Assembly (NCBI GenBank): GCA_045652835.1
Contig: JAZOLE010000012.1
Span: forward strand, 1 to 18,577
From: SVQP01 sp045652835
Lineage (GTDB): Bacteria; Bacillota; Clostridia; Oscillospirales; CAG-272
Reading direction: 5' to 3'
DNA length: 18,577 nucleotides
Positions 7,891 through 14,136 of this stretch are shown in pieces. How positions within the stretch are numbered: position 1 is the stretch's first letter; the number at the start of each line of letters is the position of its first letter. Under the pieces are notes generated by a model. That model was not told where the DNA came from, searched no databases, and saw nothing but the letters and a program-made list of their open reading frames with translations. The translations under genes and the position numbers were made by a program.

Positions 7891-8021
7891 GAAAGTTTTC
7901 GCCCGCCTTTTTCAAAAGGCGGCGGGGTCTTGGGGCAGCGCCCCGAGTCGCGCCCACAGGCGCGAAATGTTTTTACGCTGTTTTTGGTTCTTTTTGCAGC
8001 TCCTTGCTCAAAAAGAACGGA
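7891..8021 (+). repeat. Four-hairpin repeat element, copy 1 (left arm)
   Basis: This roughly 131-bp element starts GAAAGTTTT and ends AACGGA. It holds four successive hairpins: CCGCCTTTT/AAAAGGCGG (7903-7922), CTTGGGGC/GCCCCGAG (7929-7947), TCGCGCC/GGCGCGA (7948-7965) and GTTCTTTTTG/CAAAAAGAAC (7987-8018). A second copy lies inverted at 8056-8197. Here the element follows directly after the operon terminator, in the same orientation as the gene. No ORF with a ribosome binding site is present. It may be a dispersed intergenic repeat or a structured RNA. Confidence 0.8.
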
Positions 8022-8055
8022 GAGAACTTTCTCAATGTCAGCCGTCCTAATTCAT

Positions 8056-8197
8056 TCCGTTCTTTTTTTGAGCAAGTAGCCGCAAAAAAAGAACCAAAAA
8101 AACGGCGTTGGAAATGTTTCGCTCGTTGCGACGAGCGACCAAGGGCGCTGCCCTTGGAACCCGGTCGCTTTTTGAAAAAAGCGACGCAAAAACTTTC
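8056..8197 (-). repeat. Four-hairpin repeat element, copy 2 (right arm, inverted)
   Basis: Read on the minus strand this copy again starts GAAAGTTTT (ends 8197) and finishes AACGGA (8056). All four hairpins recur in the same order: 8164-8185, 8139-8157, 8119-8138 and 8059-8094. Several stems differ from copy 1 on both sides at once, for example GTCGC/GCGAC against CCGCC/GGCGG and TCGCTCG/CGAGCGA against TCGCGCC/GGCGCGA, so pairing is kept while sequence changes. It lies just beyond the deoC terminator, in the deoC orientation. A 34-bp unique spacer separates the two copies. Confidence 0.8.
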
Positions 8198-8225
8198 ATC
8201 CGTTTTTCTGTTTTCCGCCAACGTG

Positions 8226-8258
8226 AAAAGACCGTCGGGCTTGCCCAACGGTCTTTTT
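8226..8258. terminator. Bidirectional terminator downstream of deoC
   Basis: The hairpin GACCGT-C-GGGC / GCCC-A-ACGGTC (8230-8253) has one C/A mismatch and a very short loop. It is flanked by AAAA on the left and TTTTTT on the right. On the minus strand it follows the deoC stop at once and runs into TTTT. On the plus strand the T-run is even better, so it can insulate both directions. Confidence 0.85.
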
Positions 8259-8260
8259 TA

Positions 8261-8926
8261 TCAATAATCGCTCGTGCCAACGCCGCCCGAGACGATTGCA
8301 ATACCCGAAGAGGTGCCAATGCGGTCAGCTCCAGCTGCAATCATTGCCAAAGCTGCCTCGTAAGTCTTGACGCCGCCCGATGCCTTGATCTGTACGTTCT
8401 CGGTCTTGTTATTCTTCATAATGGTGATTGCCTCAACCGTAGCCGCACCGGGGTTGACACCCGTGCAGGTCTTGACGAAATGCGCGCCTGCTTTGCAGGA
8501 AAGCTGCGTTGCAATCGCGATCTCCTCGTCGGTCAAAAGTCCGGTCTCAATAATGACCTTAACCGTCTTGCCCTGTGCCGCTGCCACAACAGCTGCAATG
8601 TCAGCGCAAACGTAATCCAGCTCTCTGTCCTTGAGCTTGCCTACGTTGATGACCATGTCAAACTCGTCACAGCCGTCGCGGTAAGCCGCCTTGGTCTCCT
8701 CAACCTTAATTGCGGTTACGTTCTTGCCAAGAGGGAAGCCGATAACCGTGCAGGTCATCACGTCGGTGTCCTTTAAGAGGCTGTGCGCAAGAGCCACGTC
8801 TGCAGGGTTAACGCAAACAGATGCAAAATGATGCTCGGCTGCTTCTGCGCAAAGCTGCGTAATGTCTGCCTTGGTGGCAAAGGGCTTGAGATTGGTATGA
8901 TCAATATATTTGTTGATAGGCTTCAT
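8261..8926 (-). CDS. deoC: Deoxyribose-phosphate aldolase DeoC
   Basis: A 221-residue class I aldolase, the usual length for the bacterial DeoC family. It splits 2-deoxy-D-ribose 5-phosphate into glyceraldehyde 3-phosphate and acetaldehyde in deoxynucleoside catabolism, in the cytoplasm. Visible features are IDHTNLKP at the N-terminus, FDMVINVG with Asp90, KVIIETG (123-129), the Schiff-base lysine in FVKTCTG (K152; most homologues have KTSTG, so Cys replaces Ser here), the second active lysine in IKASGGV (K181) and the phosphate-binding RIGTSSG near the end. The ATG at 8924-8926 has AAGGAG upstream at good spacing. It is a single gene; no other deo gene is adjacent. It has its own consensus promoter and terminator. 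Confidence 0.95.
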   Translation of the reverse strand: MKPINKYIDHTNLKPFATKADITQLCAEAAEHHFASVCVNPADVALAHSLLKDTDVMTCTVIGFPLGKNVTAIKVEETKAAYRDGCDEFDMVINVGKLKDRELDYVCADIAAVVAAAQGKTVKVIIETGLLTDEEIAIATQLSCKAGAHFVKTCTGVNPGAATVEAITIMKNNKTENVQIKASGGVKTYEAALAMIAAGADRIGTSSGIAIVSGGVGTSDY

Positions 8927-8957
8927 AACGTTCTCCTTATATATTTTTTCTGCTTTT

Positions 8958-8986
8958 AGTATAGCATATCATGCAACATATGTCAA
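8958..8986 (-). promoter_or_regulatory. deoC promoter (near-consensus)
   Basis: On the minus strand TTGACA (plus 8981-8986), a 17-bp spacer and TATACT (plus 8958-8963). This is 11 of 12 matches to the sigma-A consensus. It lies about 30 bp before the deoC start and back to back with the promoter at 8995-9023. Confidence 0.85.
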
Positions 8987-8994
8987 GTTTCGTG

Positions 8995-9023
8995 TTGACA
9001 AAAATATACGAATGTGGTATGAT
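8995..9023 (+). promoter_or_regulatory. Promoter of the lipoprotein gene (near-consensus)
   Basis: TTGACA (8995-9000), a 17-bp spacer and TATGAT (9018-9023), 11 of 12 consensus matches. The -35 lies only 8 bp from the -35 of the divergent deoC promoter, so the two polymerases would compete or be co-regulated. Confidence 0.82.
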
Positions 9024-9030
9024 TATACCA
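9015..9030. promoter_or_regulatory. Operator-like inverted repeat over the lipoprotein -10
   Basis: TGGTAT-GATT-ATACCA is a perfect 6-bp inverted repeat (9015-9020, 9025-9030) that covers the -10 box and the bases just downstream. The position suits a repressor site; a chance AT-rich palindrome is possible. No candidate regulator gene is in the window. Confidence 0.4.
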
Positions 9031-9060
9031 TAGACCCAAAATATTATCACGGAGGATTTT

Positions 9061-10170
9061 ATGAAAAGACAGCTTTCCCTGATTCTGGCGGCACTGCTTT
9101 GCCTGTCTCTGCTTGCAGCAATGGTTGCATGTGACAAGGGCAACGATCCCGCAGACACTACCGAAGCTACCACCCAGGCTCCCGAGGAGCAGACCACCGA
9201 GGCAACCGAGGATACTTCCGCTGAAGAGACCACTGTGGAAGAGACCACCGTTGAGGAAACTACCGATAACACCAGCGCACCCGTTGAGGGCGCGATCAAC
9301 ATTGGCACCGCTGAGGAGCTGATCGCATGGGCAAACACCATCATCGAGGATGGCACCGATTACTTTGAGGTAACTGTGAACTTCACCGCTGATATTGACC
9401 TTGCAGGCTACAACTGGATCCCGATTGACGGCGCATACCTGGATTGCGTTACCTTTGAGGGTAACGGTCACACCATCAAGAACTTGACCATTGAGGGTAC
9501 CGATGATGCAATTCCTTCTATCGCGCAGCCTGACTATGCTTTCGGCTTTGGCTTTATTCAGAACGCTGAGTATGACCTGACCTTCCAGAACCTTAACTTT
9601 GATAGCGTAAACATCACCGCTTGGGAGCGTCACGTTGGCGTATTGATTGGTCACATTTACGGTGCTGCATGGGTAACCTTTGACAACGTACATGTAACCA
9701 ATATCAACCTGAACGGTTGGATGGATTACAACAATCAGGACAAGGAAAACGGCGGTCACAATATCGCATTCCGTGTTGCAGGCTTTGTAGGCGGCAACTT
9801 CGGCGGCAACCTTGAGTTCAACAATTGTTCGGTTAAGGATGCTAAGATGAGCGCCTTCCACAACCTCGCTGCATTTGTCGGTTACGATGCATCCGGTAAC
9901 GTGGATGCAGACTGCTTCACCAACTGCCATGCAGAGAACATTGAGATGACCTTCTCCTACTGCCTGTCCGATTCTTATACCGCTGATATGCCCAAAAAGT
10001 TCGTCAGCGTATTCTTCAATGCAAACGACTGGGTTGACAATATTGACGATTTCGATGAGTCCGGTAATACCTTCAAGGGCATTTACTTTATCGACTACAC
10101 CGCACCCGAAAACGTTTACGAGCCCACCAACTTCCGCAGCTGGACCTACGAAGAGGCTTATCCCGACTAA
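9061..10170 (+). CDS. Secreted lipoprotein with Thr/Glu linker and GLUG-like beta-repeat domain
   Basis: A 369-residue lipoprotein precursor. Residues 1-23 form a signal peptide (KR, then a hydrophobic core LSLILAALLCLSLLAA), ending in a lipobox-like MVAC with Cys24 as the lipidation site. Residues 30-75 are a Thr/Glu-rich spacer with repeats of VEETT, typical of a cell-surface stalk. The rest resembles GLUG or parallel beta-helix surface domains: DIDLAGYNWIPID and FEGNGHTIKNLTI (132-144), then recurring glycine-rich turns (GFGFIQN, VGVLIGHIYG, AGFVGGNFGG, AAFVGYD). Function is not known; adhesion or polysaccharide contact is inference. GGAGG (9052-9056) gives the start. Codons are biased to those of strongly expressed genes (gct, ggt, gtt, acc) more than in its neighbours, in line with the strong promoter. 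Confidence 0.75.
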   Translation: MKRQLSLILAALLCLSLLAAMVACDKGNDPADTTEATTQAPEEQTTEATEDTSAEETTVEETTVEETTDNTSAPVEGAINIGTAEELIAWANTIIEDGTDYFEVTVNFTADIDLAGYNWIPIDGAYLDCVTFEGNGHTIKNLTIEGTDDAIPSIAQPDYAFGFGFIQNAEYDLTFQNLNFDSVNITAWERHVGVLIGHIYGAAWVTFDNVHVTNINLNGWMDYNNQDKENGGHNIAFRVAGFVGGNFGGNLEFNNCSVKDAKMSAFHNLAAFVGYDASGNVDADCFTNCHAENIEMTFSYCLSDSYTADMPKKFVSVFFNANDWVDNIDDFDESGNTFKGIYFIDYTAPENVYEPTNFRSWTYEEAYPD

Positions 10171-10181
10171 GATCACTCAAA

Positions 10182-10220
10182 AAAATCCCGCAAGCCAAAC
10201 GGCTTGCGGGATAATTTTTT
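10182..10220. terminator. Bidirectional terminator between lipoprotein and aspartate kinase genes
   Basis: A perfect 12-bp stem ATCCCGCAAGCC / GGCTTGCGGGAT (10185-10196 with 10201-10212) with an AAAC loop, flanked by A-run and T-run. It works for both convergent genes. On the minus strand the aspartate kinase stop codon (10219-10221) lies immediately before the hairpin. Confidence 0.93.
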
Positions 10221-11544
10221 AATGCACGAACTCCTCGTAAATGGCACGGATGGCGCTGATGTACTCGTCATCTGCAATGCCAACAATGATGTTAAGCTCG
10301 GAGGAGCCCTGGTCGATCATGCGGATGTTGATGCCCTTGGAAGCCAGTGCGTCAAATACGCGTGCTGCAGTACCCTTGGCCTTGACCATACCGCGACCAA
10401 CCACTGCGACCAATGCAAGGCCGTCCTCAATGGTTACGCTGTCAGGGGATACCGTGCGGCAAATCGCTTGCAGGATTCTTTCGCGCTTACCCTCCAACAC
10501 AGAGGTTGCGGTGACTACCGACATAGTATCAATGCCCGAGGGCAGATGCTCAAAGGAAATGCCGTTTTCTTCAAGAATCTCCAGCACCTTGCGTCCAAAG
10601 CCGACCTCGGCATTCATCATATCCTTTTCAATGTTGATAACCGAAAATTCCTTCTTACCAGCAATACCCGTGATCACACGCTCGGTATCGTAATTGGTGG
10701 TGGAGGACACGATCATGGTGCCTCTGTCCTCGGGACGGTTGGTGTTTCGGATGTTGATAGGAATGCCTGCGGAACGAACGGGGAATACCGCATCCTCGTG
10801 CAGCACGGTCGCGCCCATGTAGGAAAGCTCGCGCAGCTCACGGTAGGTGATGGTATCAATGGTGCAGGGGTCCTTGACAATGCGGGGGTCAGTCATCAAA
10901 AAGCCGGAAACGTCAGTCCAGTTTTCGTAAAGCGATGCGCCTGCTGCGCGTGCAACGATCGAGCCGGTAATATCCGAGCCGCCGCGCGAGAAGGTCTTGA
11001 CAGTACCGTTTGCAGAGCAGCCGTAAAAACCGGGAATGACGGCATGGCGGAACTGTGCCAGCTCTGCGGACAGCACGCGGTCGGTCTTTTCCTGGTCAAA
11101 CGTGCCGTTTTCCTTAAAGAAAATGACGTTCTCGGCATCGATAAAGGGGAAGCCGAGGTACTTTGCAAGGATCAAGCCCGAGAGGTATTCGCCGCGGCTT
11201 GCCACGAAATCTCTGCCGGGACGGTGCAGCATAGCATTCTTGATGTATTCGTATTCGCCCGAAAGGTCAAAATTCAAGCCAAGCTCACGGATAATGCTAT
11301 CGTAGCGTTCGGTAATATTTTTATAATAAGCGTCAACCTCCGGCATGCTCTTTTTCTCCCTGATCATCTGATAGCAGGTATAGAGCATATCGGTAACCTT
11401 AACATCCTCGGGGAAGCGTTTGCCGGGGGCGGAGGGTACAACGTATCTGCGTGCGGGGTCTGCCTTAACAATGGCAGCAACCTTTCTGAAATGCTCGGCG
11501 TCAGCCAGAGAAGAGCCGCCGAATTTCACAACCTTGATCGACAT
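10219..11544 (-). CDS. Aspartate kinase (monofunctional, ACT-domain regulated)
   Basis: A 441-residue aspartokinase, the enzyme that phosphorylates aspartate as the first step to lysine, threonine, methionine and diaminopimelate. The amino-acid kinase domain begins with VVKFGGSS (5-12) and contains GRDFVASRGEYLSG, FSRGGSDITGS and TDPRIVKD with YMGATVLHEDA. Two C-terminal ACT domains follow (starting near KKEFSVINIEKD and LVAVVGRGM), as in feedback-inhibited forms. The length and single-chain layout fit the LysC/YclM group; which amino acid inhibits it cannot be read from sequence. The ATG at 11542-11544 follows AGGAG. One oddity: VVPSAPGKR carries an extra Pro where many homologues read VVSAPGK. 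A lone gene with its own promoter and terminator. Confidence 0.94.
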   Translation of the reverse strand: MSIKVVKFGGSSLADAEHFRKVAAIVKADPARRYVVPSAPGKRFPEDVKVTDMLYTCYQMIREKKSMPEVDAYYKNITERYDSIIRELGLNFDLSGEYEYIKNAMLHRPGRDFVASRGEYLSGLILAKYLGFPFIDAENVIFFKENGTFDQEKTDRVLSAELAQFRHAVIPGFYGCSANGTVKTFSRGGSDITGSIVARAAGASLYENWTDVSGFLMTDPRIVKDPCTIDTITYRELRELSYMGATVLHEDAVFPVRSAGIPINIRNTNRPEDRGTMIVSSTTNYDTERVITGIAGKKEFSVINIEKDMMNAEVGFGRKVLEILEENGISFEHLPSGIDTMSVVTATSVLEGKRERILQAICRTVSPDSVTIEDGLALVAVVGRGMVKAKGTAARVFDALASKGINIRMIDQGSSELNIIVGIADDEYISAIRAIYEEFVH

Positions 11545-11570
11545 GGAAAAACTCCTGTAATAAAAAATAG

Positions 11571-11596
11571 GGGACAGGCACCAAAAGTGTCTGCCA
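11571..11596. repeat. Short imperfect inverted repeat in the aspartate kinase leader
   Basis: On the plus strand GGGACAGGCAC, a CAAAA loop and GTGTCTGCC form an imperfect hairpin whose core is CAGGCAC/GTGTCTG (7 pairs with one G-T). In the minus-strand transcript that pair becomes an A-C mismatch, weakening the stem. It lies between the transcription start and the ribosome binding site. It may be a remnant of a small palindromic repeat. Confidence 0.4.
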
Positions 11597-11600
11597 TAAT

Positions 11601-11629
11601 ATTATATGTATAAAATGCCACTCTGTCAA
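11601..11629 (-). promoter_or_regulatory. Aspartate kinase promoter (perfect consensus)
   Basis: On the minus strand TTGACA (plus 11624-11629), 17 bp, TATAAT (plus 11601-11606): 12 of 12 matches. The leader to the ATG is only about 50 nt, too short for a lysine riboswitch, so regulation is more likely at the enzyme. Confidence 0.88.
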
Positions 11630-11711
11630 GAGCTTGGAGCAAGGTTTTTGTCGGTGCGTGATGTTTTTGTGCCAAAATATGCGCGCCGGAATGTAAATTT
11701 TCGCGCAAGCC

Positions 11712-11740
11712 TTGATTTATTGTGCAAAATCATGTAAAAT
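11712..11740 (+). promoter_or_regulatory. Promoter of the DUF1015-SbcCD-like operon
   Basis: TTGATT (11712-11717), 17-bp spacer, TAAAAT (11735-11740), with TG in the final bases of the spacer directly before the -10. It is about 40 bp upstream of the DUF1015 start and divergent from the aspartate kinase promoter. Confidence 0.6.
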
Positions 11741-11781
11741 AAAAGAAAAGAAACGAGTTTTACCAAAGGAGAGATACGTTT

Positions 11782-13038
11782 ATGAAATACAGCTTTACCC
11801 CTGCCGATATTCTTTTGCCCGATTTTTCGGAGCACGAGGCATACTTGTGGGCGGTGGTCGCCTGCGACCAGTTTACCAGCGAGCCGGAGTACTGGGAGGC
11901 GGTGGAGCGCAAGGTGGGGAACAACCCTTCCGCGCTGCGCCTGATCTTGCCTGAGGTATATCTGGAAGAGCAAGCAGAGCGCATTCCGCAGATCAACGCG
12001 GCAATGGATGAGTATTTGGTCAACGTGCTCAAGGAGCACAAGGATTGCATGATCTACGTGCGCCGCTATCAGTCGGACAGCACCATCAGACAGGGCTTGA
12101 TTGGCTTGATTGATTTGGAGGAATACGATTATCATAAAGGCGCACAAACGCTCATCCGTGCTACTGAGGGCACGGTGCTGGAGCGCATTCCGCCCCGTGT
12201 ACAGGTGCGCAGAAATGCCAGCTTAGAGCTGCCGCACGTCATGCTGCTGATCGATGACCCCGCGCATACCGTTATGCCCTTGGCGCATAGCCTTTGCGAG
12301 CAGCAGCCTGCGTATGCCTTCCGCCTGATGATCGGCGGCGGTGAGATCTGCGGCTTCCGCATTCCGGGTAAGAGAACAGAGGCAATCGGGGCTGCACTTG
12401 CGGCACTTGTGACCGAGGAGCAGATGCAGGCGCGTTACGGTGAACAGGGTCTTGCGCCCTTGCTGTTCGCAGTAGGTGACGGCAACCATTCGCTTGCCAC
12501 CGCCAAGGCTTGCTACGAGGAGCTTAAGGAGAAAATTGGTGATGCGGCACTTGAGCATCCCGCGCGCTATGCGCTTTGCGAGGTGGTCAATCTGCACGAT
12601 GAGTCGCTGCACTTTGAGCCTATCTATCGCGTTATGTTCGGGGTTGATCCCGAGGACGTGCTTGCACAGTTTGGCGCGTTTTGTGCCTCTCTTTCGGGCA
12701 ATGCGCAGGCGCAGAGCGTACTGTGCGTAAGCGGTGAGCGCGAGTGGAAGATTGAGATTCCCACGCCCGACAAGCAGTTGACCGTTGGTACGGTGCAGGA
12801 TTTTGCAGACGCATATTTAGCGGCACATCCCGAGGTGCGTATTGACTATATCCATGGCGAGAAGGCATTGCGCACGCTCAGCGCTGCCCATGATGCGATC
12901 GGATTTTTGTTTGACGGCATGCATAAGAGTGAGCTGTTCAAAACCGTCATTTTCGACGGTGCGCTGCCCAGAAAGACCTTCTCGATGGGGCATGCCAAGG
13001 ATAAGAGATATTACCTTGAGGCACGTAAGATCAAGTAA
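11782..13038 (+). CDS. DUF1015 family protein
   Basis: A 418-residue cytoplasmic protein of the DUF1015 family. Diagnostic stretches are the central VGDGNHSLATAK (231-242), the RATEGTVLERIPPR region (127-140) and the C-terminal IGFLFDGMHKSELF with FSMGHAKDKRYYLEAR. Relationship of this fold to ParB-like kinases has been proposed for some family members; the biochemical role here is unknown. AAAGGAGAG upstream supports the ATG at 11782. It is first in a four-gene plus-strand cluster and ends 12 bases before the SbcD-like gene. Confidence 0.85.
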   Translation: MKYSFTPADILLPDFSEHEAYLWAVVACDQFTSEPEYWEAVERKVGNNPSALRLILPEVYLEEQAERIPQINAAMDEYLVNVLKEHKDCMIYVRRYQSDSTIRQGLIGLIDLEEYDYHKGAQTLIRATEGTVLERIPPRVQVRRNASLELPHVMLLIDDPAHTVMPLAHSLCEQQPAYAFRLMIGGGEICGFRIPGKRTEAIGAALAALVTEEQMQARYGEQGLAPLLFAVGDGNHSLATAKACYEELKEKIGDAALEHPARYALCEVVNLHDESLHFEPIYRVMFGVDPEDVLAQFGAFCASLSGNAQAQSVLCVSGEREWKIEIPTPDKQLTVGTVQDFADAYLAAHPEVRIDYIHGEKALRTLSAAHDAIGFLFDGMHKSELFKTVIFDGALPRKTFSMGHAKDKRYYLEARKIK

Positions 13039-13050
13039 TAAGGAGAGCAT

Positions 13051-14136
13051 ATGAGACTTTTACATTGCGCGGATATCCATTTGGACTCGGTCATGGAGTC
13101 CAATCTGCCGCCCGAGCAAGCCAAGGAGCGCAAAAGAGAGCTGCTGCTTGGGTTTGCGGACATGGTGCGCTACGGAGCGGAGCATGACGCGCGCGCTGTG
13201 CTGATCGCGGGCGATCTGTTTGACGGCGCATCCTGCGCCAAGCGCACAAGAGCCTACGTGCTGGATCTGATCAGGCAGTATCCGCATATAGATTTTTACT
13301 ATCTTTCGGGTAACCATGACGAGGGCGAGATAGGCTTTACCGATACCAAGACACCGCTGCCCGAAAATCTGCACACTTTTTCCGGGGAGTGGCAGGAATA
13401 CAGGATTGACAACGTCAGCATTTTCGGTTGCATCGATCCTGCCGATAAAGAGACCTATGATTCTCTCTCTCCCGATCCTGCACGCGTGAATATTGCCATG
13501 CTGCACGGGCAGGTATATGAATCGGATACCCGTTTTGACGCGGGCATCAACCTGCGCGCGCTGTGCGATAAGGGATTGGACTATTTGGCACTGGGACATA
13601 TTCATACCTATCGTATTGAGGCATTGGATACGCGCGGCACGTACTGCTATGCAGGCTGCCCCGAGGGAAGAGGCTTTGACGAGTGCGGTAACAAGGGCTT
13701 CGTGATGCTGGACGTGGACGGCGAGGGCAAGATCTCTACACAGTTTGTATCCTTGGCACGCAGAAAATGCCACGTGTTCTCGGTGGACGTGTCGGAATGC
13801 TATAGCCTTTTGGGACTGGAGCAAACCGTAATTGCCGCCTGTGCAGCCGCGTCCATGCAGGATATGGTCAAGCTTGAGCTTGTGGGCAGCATTGCGCCCG
13901 ATACCTGCCATGACGCCAAGTACGCTGCAAGCGTGCTTGCAGACCGCTTTTATTTTGCCAAGGTGTACGATAAGACCAAGCTGAGCATTCGTGCCGAGGA
14001 TTATCAGAACGATATTTCGCTCAAGGGCGAGTTTGTGCGCTTGGTGCTGGCATCCAATCTTGCCGAGGACGTTAAGATGCAGGTCATTGAAAAGGGCATC
14101 CGCGCACTTGGCGGCGAGGAGGTGGACGAGGCATGA
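13051..14136 (+). CDS. SbcD/YhaO-like metallophosphoesterase (DNA repair exonuclease subunit)
   Basis: A 361-residue calcineurin-like phosphoesterase of the SbcD/Mre11 family, close in style to Bacillus YhaO. All five metal motifs are present: DIH (D8, H10), GDLFD (54-58), GNHD (87-90), LHGQ (H152) and GHIH (182-185). Such enzymes cut DNA ends or hairpins with Mn2+ together with an SMC-like ATPase. The start ATG has AAGGAG just upstream. The stop overlaps the next start by four bases (ATGA, 14133-14136), which implies translational coupling and a complex between the two proteins. Confidence 0.9.
   Translation: MRLLHCADIHLDSVMESNLPPEQAKERKRELLLGFADMVRYGAEHDARAVLIAGDLFDGASCAKRTRAYVLDLIRQYPHIDFYYLSGNHDEGEIGFTDTKTPLPENLHTFSGEWQEYRIDNVSIFGCIDPADKETYDSLSPDPARVNIAMLHGQVYESDTRFDAGINLRALCDKGLDYLALGHIHTYRIEALDTRGTYCYAGCPEGRGFDECGNKGFVMLDVDGEGKISTQFVSLARRKCHVFSVDVSECYSLLGLEQTVIAACAAASMQDMVKLELVGSIAPDTCHDAKYAASVLADRFYFAKVYDKTKLSIRAEDYQNDISLKGEFVRLVLASNLAEDVKMQVIEKGIRALGGEEVDEA

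Noticed and set aside
7891..8197. Insertion sequence or CRISPR array reading of the inverted element
   Set aside because: No transposase ORF lies between the arms, only a 34-bp spacer, and there are no direct repeats with regular spacers.
8108..8776. Plus-strand 222-residue frame crossing the hairpin element and deoC
   Set aside because: It runs through the inverted element, a strong terminator and the antisense of deoC; no ribosome binding site and no family resemblance.
11545..11600. Lysine riboswitch or T-box upstream of aspartate kinase
   Set aside because: The leader is about 50 nt with a perfect promoter just upstream, far too short for either, and shows no conserved T-box sequence.
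10204..11613. Plus-strand 469-residue frame over the aspartate kinase gene
   Set aside because: It lies antisense to a full-length, clearly recognisable aspartate kinase and begins inside the terminator hairpin.
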